A stretch of DNA of 64,000 bases from Cornus controversa (taxonomy: Eukaryota; Streptophyta; Magnoliopsida; Cornales; Cornaceae). Under the pieces are notes generated by a model. It was not told the DNA's origin. It saw only the letters and a list, made by a program, of their open reading frames with translations, and did not search any database. The translations under genes and the position numbers were made by a program. The DNA lies in contig CM048853.1 of assembly GCA_026545225.1 (NCBI GenBank), forward strand, positions 47,975,755 to 48,039,754, read 5' to 3'. Position 1 is the first letter of the stretch. Each line of letters opens with the position of its first letter. Below are positions 13,534 through 25,542 of this stretch, piece after piece.

Positions 13534-14153
13534 TGTTGGGTTCAACCCAACACACACGTGCTTCTCGTCAGACCTGGTCCAGTTTGGACTTCTCAAGTTA
13601 ATATTTTCTTTTGACAATAATTTTTGCTAAGGCTTCAGCTTGTTGGGTTTCGGCCTGGTCCAAACTTTTCAAATCTTCTAATATTGAATTGGTGCTTGGA
13701 CAGTTTAATCCGTTGGGTTGGATGGGACTCAGGTTTGCTAAAACACTGCAATGTCGGCTTGGGTTTATTGCACTAGTGTCATACCCATCCCGAACTGCCA
13801 TGAAGTCTATAAATACACCCTTGTGTTAAAGTTATTATACTTGAGCAATAAATTGTTTCCTAGTTGGACTAATTGATTGTTACCATATTTATAATTGACT
13901 TTCTGTTGAATTTCCTATCTTTAGATAGAAGTCTTGCCTTTATTGTAAAATATTTGTAGAGAAAGTGTCATATACTTTAGGTACTAGTCTTTTCCAATTC
14001 ACTTGTAAACAGTAGTGTCATTTTAAACAAAATTAATAGAAGAGATGTGGACCTTTGGTCTTTGTGTGTGATGTAAATCTGTAGTAGCCGAACAACTTTA
14101 TATTCTTGTGTTGTTTATGTTCAATTTCTCTTTTCAATATTTTGTTTTTAACA
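13534..14153 (+). mobile_element. Fossil LTR, probably Ty1/Copia
   Basis: About 620 bp starting TGTTGGGTTC and ending TTTTAACA. A TATA-like TCTATAAATA box lies inside at about 13807, and the end is followed by TGGTAT, the start of the usual Copia primer-binding site. No partner LTR or internal coding region was seen, so only one end of an old element remains. Confidence 0.45.
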
Positions 14154-14715
14154 TGGTATTCCAAATTGGTCATCAATTTAGTTTTATCTCAATTGCTTTT
14201 TCCTTTACTCTCAATTATTAGTAAAGAACTGCTGATTTTTTGCCATCATTTTACAAATTGCATCATTCTTTTGAATAAAGAATGAGATTTTTGTACCTAC
14301 ATACACTCATTAAAATTTAATTCAATTAACAATTAAGAAGTATCATAAAGAAAAAAGTCACTTTTTTTTCCTATTGAGGTCAATAAAGTCATGAAATATT
14401 TTGATATTTTTTCTTATTTTACGTAGAATGGATTTACCTACACCAATACATGATTTTCTTTTAGTTTTTCTCATAGATTGAGTATTAGGAAACTGCAATT
14501 TGAAAAGGTTGTAAGAAATAGAAGGTCACAATATATTTTTTTTATACATGCCAAAGTGATGGAAAATAAAAAAATATCTTTTACATGTCCACCCAATTTA
14601 TCAACCTTTTGGAAAAATTGATACAAAAATTGCATGAACTTAGATAAATCAAATAGTGATATTTCTATGCAATGTGATTTGGCGTAACGAATATATATAT
14701 ATATATATACACACA
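14154..14715. other. AT-rich gene-free spacer
   Basis: AT-rich DNA ending in an (AT)n/(AC)n tract at about 14690-14715, into which the Helitron inserted. No gene was seen. Confidence 0.4.
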
Positions 14716-17700
14716 CTAGTTTAAAGCACGTGCAATGCACGTGGATAAAAAATAAATTAAAATTCTATTATAATATCCAAAACATTGAAAAATATTATAA
14801 CACATTCAAACACATTAATTAAAACACCTAAAACTATTTCCATTATGTAACCTTGGTAATATAAACTCACTTGTTGAAAAAAAAAACTATAACTTAACTA
14901 TTATTCCATGGAAGGAATCAAGTATAAATTATAATAAATCAAAAAGTATAATTCTAACCATTCTTAAACCATCTATTATTATTCTTTTGAAAATTCTCAA
15001 CACTCTATTTTTTTTATATTTCTGAGTTATTTTTCAAATAAATCATTCTCAAGTGAAACTTATTTGATAGTTCCCACCACAAAACTATTTTTGGCTACGT
15101 CATTTTTACTGTTGTCTATCTTGATCATAAAAAGAAACGATTTTTCTTCGCAACTTGTCACTTTGTTGTAAAATTCATTCATCTCCTCGTCCTACAAAAA
15201 AAATAAATTTATTTTAATAATATTGATACATTTCAAATGAATTGTTTTATCCATAAATTTTACGAGTGAGGAAAAAGTATTACTTGACTTTTTAATTGTA
15301 TTAACTCATCTAGTGAATAATTTATTAATGATTAAGAATCATCAAATATTATTAGATATGCATTATTTGTTATATCTTTGAATCAAAATTGTATCATAAA
15401 TCTGCATAAATGAGTATACTTCATTGATATATAATAATAAATAATGACATATTTATCATATTGTAATTTTTTTTAAAAAAAATAGAATGTTTGAAGATAT
15501 AATAATACGTTTGAAAACATTTAGCGTCTTTTGTTTTGCAATTAGTACAACAGAGTCCATCCGCTCATACTTTAACTTTCTTCTTGCATTGCTTACATGC
15601 ATTGTACCATGGTTCAGATGCATTTTTAATCTTTATAATTCTTGCTTCAAAAAAGTAATGTGTTTTCTACAAGTTAAGTGATAAAATATATTTTTTTAAC
15701 AAAAAATAATTATAATCATGTGATATAATAAAGAAAAATTAAATGAATATATAAAATAATAATAATAATCTAATACCTTTATTGTCATTGCAGATTTTTT
15801 AATTATATCTTCGAATAATTGATATTTTGAACTTGAAATGAGAGTATCTATGTCTTTGTCATTTACATTTTCTTCAAACCTATCAAAACATAATAAATTA
15901 TTGGAACAATATGTTGTTGATATGTACAAATACACTTCTGTTTGATTTTTTAACGATTGATAATGGATTAGCTTCCTCCAACCATGTTCTATCGGTCATG
16001 ATATTCTTTAAGTAAAATAAATAAATAAAATCTAATGTAAGTAAGAAGAAATAAATAACCAACCAATATCGTAATGTTTTGACTCTTTCAATTTTCATAT
16101 TAATTTGTAATGTAGATCACAGTTGTGTTTGTAGACTCAAAGCTGAAATATAATATTATTTTTTATTTTATGTTCAATTAGATATAATAAAAAATATAAA
16201 GTGAATAATCTCAATGTAGTGTGATAAGTTACCTGTGAATGTGATGATTGACTAAGAATATAGACACCATCTACAACTTTAGCTTCAAATGTTTGATAAC
16301 AATAAATTAGATGGCATAGCTCTCATTAAACCAATCATACAGCAACTGAACATAATTCTTTGCAAACAACTTTTGAATCAAAAATAGTATTAAGACAGTG
16401 AATATAGAATATTGTATACATAATTCCATGAATAACAAACAAAACCACAATTAGCTTCAGCCATATATGCATAAAGTTCATAATCTTAAACTTTTAGTAA
16501 GACCAAAGAAATTGGATCACATTGATCACCTTTTGATTTAATTTTATTTTTTAAGTGAACTGTCACCACTCATTAAAAATAAAATCATCAGACAGGTTGG
16601 TGCATGTACCGCAAACCAAATGAGAAGTCTGGAGGGCATGGTGTTGGATGGAGTCCAATTATCCCATACATTTTTCAGTGCCTCAAGATTGAGAAGAGGT
16701 AATAGTCTACTTCATTAAAATAGAGTTTGAACTTTGTTTGAAGAAATTTATTGATCTTAGTTAAATAAACATAAATTATTCATTTATATTTATGTCTAAT
16801 TGATCAGCTCTTGGCGTCTCTATCCTACCTTGCATGGTTTAGTTTTTATCTAAAGCTTTAAATCACTTCTCTAAATTAGTCTCTTGATCTATGTTCTAGC
16901 TTTCTGTATCGATTGCAGATTTAGGTGGACAGGCATAATTTTTTATTAAAAAATTTTGATTTCGAGATCTAATAACAAACAATTAGGAGAAAAAAAAGAA
17001 GTCAAAGAAAAGAACTCACATGTAAACCGAGATAAAACCGAATCGAATGGTTGTTGATAAGATCTGAGAGAAAGCTGAGAGCCGCGATAAGAGCCATGTT
17101 GATGAGAGCCGAGAGGAAAATGAGAGCAGAGAGGAAGAATAGAGAGTTATAGCTGAGAGAAAGAGTGATTTTATGTGTTTAGGGCCTCTTTGTACACTTT
17201 TTCTTGCGGGAAGGGGTTTTGCTTTTTTTAAATTTAGAAATTATAAATAAAAAGAAAGGGTTAATAAAAAAGGAAGATGAGAACGGAGAGAAAGAATATA
17301 GAGTTGTAGTCAAGATGAAGATTGATTTTATAGGTGTTTAGGGCCTCATTGTACATTTTTTCTCGTGGGAAAGGGTTTTACTTTTTTAAATTAGAAATTA
17401 GAAATAAAAAGAAATGGTTAATAAAAAAGGAAAGAGTTTTGCTTGGGAAATAATTTAAATAAAAAAGTAAATTTAAAAATTAGAAATAAAAATAAAGGGT
17501 CGCGGGAAAGAGTTTTGCCCTTTTAATTTTAGAAATTAGAAATAAAAAAGAAAGGGGTAATAAAAAAGGAAAGGGTTTTTCTTGGGAAATAATTAGGAAA
17601 GGGCTTTGATTGGAAAATAATTTAAATAAAAAGTAAATTTAAAAATTAGAAATAAAAAGAAAGGGTTAATAAATAAGAAACAATTTTGCTTGGGAAATAA

Positions 17701-18512
17701 TTAGGAAAGGGTTTTGCTTGGAAAATAATTTAAATAAAAAATAAATTTAGAAATTAGAAATAAAAAGAAAGGGTTAATAGAAAAAGGAAAGGGTTTTGAT
17801 TGAGAAATAATTTAAATAAAAGAAGAAAGGGTTTTGCTTGGGTGAGAGGAAGAATGATTTTAATAGGTATTTAGGGCCTCATATATATTGTACACTTTTT
17901 CTCGCGGGAAAGGGTTTTGCTTTTTTAAATTTAGAAATTAGAAATAAAAAGAAAGGGTTAATAGAAAAAGAAAGGGTTTTGCTTAGGAAATAATTTAAAT
18001 AAAAAAATAAATTTAGAAATTAGAAATAAAAAGAAAGGGTCACGGGAAAGGGTTTTGCCCTTTTAAATTTAGAAATTAGAAATAAAAAAGAAATGGTTAA
18101 TAAAAAAGGAAAGGGTTTTGCGAAATAATTTATATAAAAAGTAAATTTAGAAATTAGAAATAAAAAGAAAGGGTTAATAAAAAAGAAAAGGGTTTTGGTT
18201 GGGAAATAATTTAAATAAAAAAGGAAAGGGTTTTAGTTGGGGTAATTCTATTTTTTTTAATTTAAAAATAAAAAAAATAATGCACTGAAACTAAAAAAAC
18301 CCCTTTGTATTTTTAGTAGTATAAAAAGTAAATTTAGAAATTAGAAATAAAAAGAAAGGGTTAATAAAAAAAGGAAAGAGTTTTGGTTGGAAAATAATTT
18401 AAATAAAAAAGGAAAGGGTTTTACTTGGGTAATTTTATTTTTTTAATTTAAAAATAAAATAATAGTATACTGAAACTAAAAAATTCCTTTCTACTTTTAA
18501 TAGTAGTATAGA
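14716..18512 (-). mobile_element. Non-autonomous Helitron, 3.8 kb
   Basis: Read on the minus strand, the element begins TCTATACTACTATTAAAAG at 18512, a typical plant Helitron 5' end. It ends with the hairpin CACGTGCATTGCACGTG (about 14743-14727), seven bases (CTTTAAA) and CTAG at 14719-14716, followed by T. The host dinucleotide is A|T, as expected for rolling-circle insertion. No Rep/helicase frame is visible. The middle (15480-16100) has only short frames that I do not recognise, and the 5' half carries a minisatellite. It lies between ALFIN-LIKE copies 1 and 2. Confidence 0.85.
17170..18430. repeat. Minisatellite array inside the Helitron
   Basis: At least eleven degenerate repeats carry the core TTAGAAATTAGAAATAAAAA, usually followed by GAAAGGGTTAATAAAAAAGG and AAAGGGTTTTGCTTGGGAAA. 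Spacing is about 55-110 bp. A larger unit beginning near TTTAGGGCCTC (about 17180, 17338 and 17870) occurs three times, so there is a higher-order pattern. It is AT-rich and non-coding. Confidence 0.85.
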
Positions 18513-18770
18513 TATAGATATAGATATAGATATAGATATAGATGTGTGTGTGTGATGCAAGAGAACAGAACTATAAAAACTCATTTATTAATGCTGGTGT
18601 GCTTAGCATCATGACAGTATGCCTCAGTATGCAGTGATGACAGGAATACTTGCTGATCACACATCATCCTTCGATTGCAAAAGAAATCCCCAAGAGTTAT
18701 TCCAAGTTAAATAACAGATTCTGTGCTTCTAAAAAGCAAGTACTTTCTTTTATAGGTCTACTCAAACAAC

Positions 18771-18809
<39 letters not shown>

Positions 18810-19123
18810 CCCCTAATTTCTGTGGGATCGTAAACCTAATGTCTAATAACAACCATTTTAAGCCCACTGTATGAATGTAGAAGTCAAAAACGAGAGAGAA
18901 GAAAGATTACAAAAGAGCACACATTAGGATTAGGAACATACAGAACAATAAAGTCTTCATGAACTGCAAAAGAACAATATGCATTTCTTCACAAGAAAAA
19001 ACTGGTTCTTTAACACTGAATAAAATGGATAAACATTTTCCTTCTAGTATTAGCATCAATCCTAAATTACCAAATATTAATTTGTACTTCAGTGTCATTA
19101 CTGTTTCTTTCCATAGCAGCAGT
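18513..19123. other. 3' flank of copy 2
   Basis: Begins with (GATATA)n beside the Helitron end, then holds the ALFIN-LIKE 3' flank shared with 8880-9600, including a (GA)n tract at about 18775-18808. It is probably the 3' UTR and downstream region of copy 2. The gtgccgatgcc segment found after the other copies is missing here. Confidence 0.6.
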
Positions 19124-22100
19124 TTATATACTCCTATTACATAGAGAGACATAGAATAATATGACTAGGACAAAGCAAAGCAGAGAAAGAGATTTCCAAC
19201 AATTCCACCTAGCCCTCTTGCTATTGCAGCCAGGACATTTGTACTGCTTAGTATGCTCAGCCTTTGCAGGTTTCATCTTCACATATTTTCCATGGAACCA
19301 TCTCTTACACACATCACAGCAAATCCAGAATTCATCGTGTGCATAATTATGGCCGCAAGCTTCAGATGGTGTTGCTCCCTGTTCATCTTCATCTTCTTCT
19401 TTTTCTTCTTCTACTTCATCCACACTCTCATCCTCTTCTTTATGTGGGGGAGAAATCTTTACTCCCTTAGGCTGGGATTTGGATTGCCGAGATCAATAAA
19501 AGACAGCAAAAAAAAAGCAACAGATAAATGATTGATGCAAATGAGAAAAAAAAATTACCGGAAAAAAAAGAAAAAAAGAAAGAAAAGAAAAACACAATAA
19601 ATTTATGTGAGTTGGTAATGTTTACCATGTTTCCACCAGATTTGCTTTTGCTACTGTTGTTGTGAGTGACGGACTGGTCTTTTGATGGCTTAACAGTTCC
19701 TGTCACAACTTCAAATATAGTTGGTAGGTCATTTATCATCTGGAAAAGCCTCTTCCTGTACATTCCATTTCCAACCGAAGTTAGAAAGAGCACAAGTATG
19801 AATGGTCATTTGCTGAGATGATTTCAAAGAAAAGCTCGAGCATTGTAGAGCCTTATCCCTCGGCAATACAAGTGAGGGCAAGTTCAAGCATTGTAGAACC
19901 TTATCCATTGCTACTATAGTGACTCTAACTGACAGAAACTCCAAAATCAGAAATAACAGTGGCAGCAACAAAAAGCACCAAGGCCATATATAAATTACCG
20001 TTTCAAACAAATGGCAAGTAAAAGAACACAAGAAAGAAAGGTCTTTGACAAGCCCAAACCAACAGCAACCTCATTATAATAAAACAAAAGAAGGAAAGGA
20101 TTGGAAGCACTCTTGCTTCCGTAGGCGCAATGAAACTGACTCCCATAAAATATATATATCAAACTTTGATCTTTAATGAAATTTCCCATCACAAATATCA
20201 TAAAGAAACCCATATCACTAAGGTATCTCCAATCTTCTGCTGACTCCATTATACCATAAGTGAAAACATTCACCAAAATCATTACTTGCACCATGAACAT
20301 CAGCCAATGTTAATCATCATCATCACCATCACCATCATCCTTTCCTTCCCCAATCACTACTAGTAAGAACCAAGAAGAATTGCTTTTAGTAGGTTGATAA
20401 CAGGGATAGCAGTTACAGGACTTCTGCTGCAGATATCAACTAGATGTATAAAATACTGTAAATACATCTAGTTATATCCAAAAGAGTTGGTGCTGAACAT
20501 CTAACCACAATAACTACCGCCTTTAGTAGGTTCATAACAGGGAAGCAACTACAGGATTTGTGCTGCAGAAATTAACTATATGTTTACAGAATACTGCAAA
20601 TACTTAATTATATCTAAAAGTGTTATTGTTTAAGAATCCACCACAATGGCTTAAAAGAAAGGTACTGGAAAATTTCACGTTCAGACAAGATAAGAACGAA
20701 AGAATGTCATTAAGTTCCAGAAAAGATATTACCTTTCACTTTTACAAAACCCGAAGCGTGACCCAAAATAGAATGCAACAGAAAGCAACCACGAATCACT
20801 GTGAACTGCAACTAGTGATAACCAATCCTTCTTTTGCATCCCATCCCTAGCAAAGTTCATACCTAATGCTGGCTCAGGAAGCTCAGGAGGCACCTCCTCA
20901 ACAGGCAGGTTGACTTCCCATGTCTCATCTGGAAGACCATACAGACACAAGTCTGTCTTCCCTGTAAGCACAACATTGATATGTTCAGAAACAACAAACA
21001 ACAAAGAACTCCATTGCTAAATGATCAGGATCACACTCTTCTACACTACCATAATATATATTTTTAGATACTACAATGACTATCTAATAACTATTTAAAA
21101 AGCATCACCGCCAACGGAAGAACATTTTTGTTGCTTCCAAAGAAATTAAGGAACATTAGCAATCAAGTGCTATAAATTTCCTTAGGATCAATGCCAACGG
21201 AACTTCTCTAGAAACAACCAACACCCACCCTTGCTTTAAATAGACTTAGCAAGGTAATTACAGAAAAGTAGTGTAGTCCGCACTACCTATCTGTAATCAG
21301 TTTAGCTTAGAGTTGTTTGCTGAAAGTACAAGCAGATTCTAATTCAAAATAAATTTCATTCTTAACAGATCAAGGAAAAGAAATAAGATAGTGCATCAGC
21401 ATAAAGGAAATTGTATTATGGTGTTAGTTCTAAGGACCATGGTTTACTCTACAACTTGAAAAGGATGGAAAAGTTAGTTGAAAGAAATAATACGATGGGT
21501 ACAGTAACAATAGGGCAATATATGAGGAATAAGAAAACAAACAGAGCCCATTAACTTCAGTAACTCACTGAAGTTGCTAAGAAAATTTAAGAACACTAAG
21601 AAGAGAGTGTTAGCAAGTGATATACATTTAAAAACAAATATTAAGGTAAAGAATATATCATAATAATGAAATACAATAATTCAAATAGCAATGAGGTTAA
21701 TATTATTAAAAATGTCAGTACGTAAGGTATACCTTTAGTAAACTAATCTTTCTAAAGAAAAGGATAGAAAACAGTCAGGGTATGCCCTTATGCCCTTATG
21801 TACTTACTGATTCAACTTTTAAGCAAGAAAGTTGCTCAACCCATAGGTACTCTTCTTATTTTTCCTTTTTCCTTAACGAATCTAGACACATCAGGCATGT
21901 CAAAACGTAGGCTCATGCAACCAAGTACAGGCTTTCATTCTATCAGGTCCATTCTTCGGTAGTGCATAGGTTCTATCCCCTATTCCCGAGGTCGAAGAGG
22001 GGCAAGCTCTGCTGCTCCCTCAAGAGAACCCACTAGCTGTGCGAGGACTTGTAGTATCTCTCTAGATAGCCCCTAGCATAATTCGAATGAAGGCTGACCA

Positions 22101-22990
22101 CTAGATCAGCAGCCTAGCCCAGTTGCTTCCCTTCCAGTCGCTTCCCGAATCTACTTTTTTTTTTTGCCTTTCAGTGAGACATTAACAACCAATTATGTAG
22201 ATAGCCTTCTACAGTTTAGACATTATGAAATTTCAAAATTTTCCACTCTCAACTTTGTGCATCTCAGTCACAAGACTACAAGAGAGCCTCTCTACTCTGC
22301 TTATACCCATGACAAGCACCATCTCACAACAATCCCGTCTTAAACCACCAAGAGCAACAAAACTCACAACTTCTACACGACAAACAACACAAAATTTTTT
22401 GGAACTATAACCTTCATGTGGCCTAGCAAAAAAAAGAGTAACAAGCTTCATATCTTCCAATCCAAAAAACAATAAATATGTGATAATAAGAGTCATAGCT
22501 CATAATCCCTTCAGTTTTTGGCATCCACTCCCTCTCTTCATTCATGATTAGAGGCTAACAGTTACACGAAGACGATATAAGCAGTCATTCATAGTATATG
22601 ATACATGCAAATGTCTGAAAAGGTCATTTTTGCAATTCACTTGTATTGATTATGATGGTAGATGGTTGACTACATATCGAATGCAGAAATTTTGGACCAT
22701 ACCTTATTGAAAGTCCCCCACTTCTATGATACAAATAGAGTAATAACTATAATAATACAATTTATGGAAACATACTGAAAATGTAACTGAGACAGTTGAT
22801 GACAGGTCAACTATAACAATGGCCAATTCAAAACGAAATCAAGTAACAATTAAGTGCACTTATACAGTACCTTTTTTCTATATATAAAAAAAATGATACT
22901 AAAATTCATAGAGACAACAATTATCTAAAAGTATAATTCATGTTCAACAGTGACTAAACCAATACTTAAATTTAGAGATATTTATACACT

Positions 22991-23022
<32 letters not shown>

Positions 23023-24289
23023 GCGAGAGAGAGAGAGAGAGAGAGATGAAAACTGTGATAATAGGGGGGGAACTAGAAGAAAAACTCACCCGGATTGCAC
23101 TGCTGATAAAACTTCTCAGCTTCTGCAATAACATAACATATACAAACATAAAATCAGAAAAACAATTGGCTTGAATTCCAAGAAAAAAAAGAGGAAAAAT
23201 TAGATTTTGGTGACCAATATTGAGAGACATTTACGTTTCAATGACCTTAAACTCAAAAAAAAGGTAAATATGGACCAAACTTGAAAAAATGGAAGATGAG
23301 TGACCATTCAAATTAATTGTCTAAAATACTCTTCTTCTATTAAGAGTCCCCAAATCCATTTTTTCTTTTATCCTCCTCTCCAACGCCACTCCCAATTATC
23401 AAAAGTTTTAGCAACAATGACCACAACACATGTCTGTCGAGAGGTGGTGTGAGGCAATTTGGGTTCGACTCACTGATGATCATCAAGAAGAGTGCGAGTA
23501 TGGAAACCTCTCTATTATTGTTTAAGCTCGTTCACTGCGAATTGATATCCAGTTCTCTCCTTGGACATGATGGTCGCTCTCGGCATGAATGGCACATAAG
23601 TTGGTGTCCTCAAAGAGACCAACAAGATAGGTAGGCTTCAGAGAATTCAGCAACAGGACTTGTATCTATACCCTCACCTCACACACACACGCATGCATAT
23701 ATATGCATATGTACATATACATATGTATATGTATATATTAAATCACACACATATGTCATATGAATCAAGTTAAATTACTAGAAATACATTGTTTTGCATT
23801 CCAACGACAACAATTAAATTGTAGAGAATGTAAATGGGTCATTTACAAAGTAACTTCCTTGAAAGAATGTACTGTAATCGAGACATGTTAAATTGCAATT
23901 TGGACTGTTAGGAGAAAAGAAGGGAATGAAATATTTGAATAGAAAGAAAGTATTTTAGACATTAAAATTAAATAGTCACTTATTCACAATTGTTTTTCAA
24001 GTTTTGTCGCTATTTATAGGTCACTCTGTAAAGCAATTTTTTTCAAAAAAGGAAAAATCAGAAAAGCCACAAAATTTAGAGCCTAAACAGAGAGAGAAAA
24101 AAAAAGACAAAGTCATACATATATATACACGCATACGTGTGTGCAAATATATATACACACACATATATTCAGAGATGGAGAAAAGAAATACGAACCCATA
24201 GTGAGAGCCTTGATCAAGCCAGCTCTTCTGCCTCTGAAGTTGCTAAATACCTCCTCTACTGTTCTCGGAACATACGAAGTTCCATCCAT
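19124..24289 (-). CDS. ALFIN-LIKE protein with altered PHD and hydrophobic C-tail, copy 2
   Basis: Exons 24289-24196, 23122-23090, 20961-20733, 19755-19626 and 19471-19124 join in frame to 277 aa. The Alfin domain is intact ([43 protein letters not shown]). The acceptor used in copy 1 is lost (TTTTAG became TTTTAT); the next in-frame acceptor, CCCAG before CCTAAGG, is assumed and skips 8 codons. The linker is very acidic ([11 protein letters not shown]). The PHD keeps CCDVC, FH and CPGC, but the first Cys is Ser (TPSEAC) and the GKC Cys is Tyr (GKYVK), so zinc site 1 lacks two ligands. Instead of stopping after KRAR it continues into [20 protein letters not shown] and ends CNRSI, with a hydrophobic stretch at about residues 257-272. 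Expression is unproven and a decaying gene is possible. Confidence 0.75.
21931..22153. other. Organelle-like filler DNA in an intron of copy 2
   Basis: About 215 bp of clearly GC-richer sequence replaces a stretch that other copies have after CCAAGTACAG. It holds GAGGTCGAAGAGGGGCAAGC and CCACTAGATCAGCAGCCTAG and ends against a T run. Base composition and style resemble plant mitochondrial DNA, but no organelle gene is recognisable. The source is inferred, not shown. Confidence 0.45.
23162..24053. mobile_element. 892-bp insertion in intron 1 of copy 2
   Basis: AAAATCAGAAAA stands on both sides (23150-23161 and 24054-24065) and occurs once at the same place in copy 1, which marks a 12-bp duplication and an insertion unique to copy 2. 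The ends are T/A-rich and both carry GTGAC(C) motifs in opposite orientation. The inside holds a CA/TA microsatellite at about 23680-23760. A MULE-like element is the best guess. Confidence 0.6.
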
Positions 24290-24299
24290 TCTCTTCACT

Positions 24300-25542
24300 G
24301 CTCACAAAATTCAAATATATATATATATATAACCACCTCTCAGAAGTCTAATGCTGATTCCACAGGATTGCAACGAGAATCAAAAGGAGAACAATAAAAC
24401 ATAGGATTTGGCAAAGCTATGTTTCTTCGATAATACTTATTAGTATCTCTATAAAACCCTTGGCCAGCCTTTATACGGAGTCTCCTAATTGAAAAGAGGT
24501 TTGCTAAAGCTCAACTGATGGGAAGACAGAACCCAACACAATTTATTTTTATTAAAATAAATGTAGAGATATTTTGGGGTTGAAACTGTGATCAATAATT
24601 ATGCAATTCTTTTATTATCGTAAAAAATAGTATAGAAGTTGTTATAAATATATAAATTGTAAATGAAGAATTATTGATTCAGGACTCTATGCCTTTGCAG
24701 CGATTTCAAAGAACCCAACAACACGTCTTTGTTTCCGTCGGCATAATTATCGATAACTATTTCAACTCCAAAAATAGCTTAATTATTGATAACAATTTTA
24801 ACTTCAAAAAATCACTACACGAAGAAAACCAACCAATAAAGCAACAACACGTGTTCAATTCGGTCACTAGCTAACAAATCTCAATGGAAAAAAAATTGCA
24901 AAACCTGAAATTTTCTAAAAATCACAGAGGCTATATTAGACTTGCATCAAATTGGATCTGATGTAATTGGAGAAAATTTTAGAATCATGAATAATTTCTT
25001 TTTCAATTCCACCAACACCAATATCAATACCGATACCAATTCCAATTGCATTGAGAGGAACATAGCAAAGTGAAATGAAAATTAGAAAGTTTTGTTCGAC
25101 CCTCCTTTGCCTTCCTAGCCTTCTCTGGTGCTCCCAACAACAATAATAACACAGTGCCGATGCCACATGGAAACTTCAAAACAATAAAATGAACCCTGAG
25201 TCTATCACACACGAGTTGTTGTGCAGCAATAACACATATCAATGTGCTCAACATGGGAAAAAAAGAGGCTAAAAAAAATATGAATGAAGTGACTCTAGTC
25301 TCTAGCATAAGCCAAAAGAACTTTCATAATAATCCTCCAACATTTACAAGCGAATCAATCATGACGACCGGGAAAAGGAGAAAGGATGCAACCTTACAGC
25401 ACAATAAAGTCTTCATGAACTGCAAAAACAATATGCATTTCTTCCCAAGAAATATTGCTTCTTTAACGCTGAACAAACTAACCATTTTCCTTCTAGTATT
25501 AGCATCAATCCTAGATTACCAAATATTTGTACTTCAGTGTCA
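24300..25542. other. Spacer between copies 2 and 3
   Basis: Upstream flank of copy 2 followed by unrelated AT-rich DNA, then from about 25150 the ALFIN-LIKE 3' flank of copy 3 (GTGCCGATGCCACATGG and CAATGTGCTCAACATGGG). No gene was seen. The stretch 25090-25130 resembles 51668-51710, which suggests a common duplication border. Confidence 0.5.
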
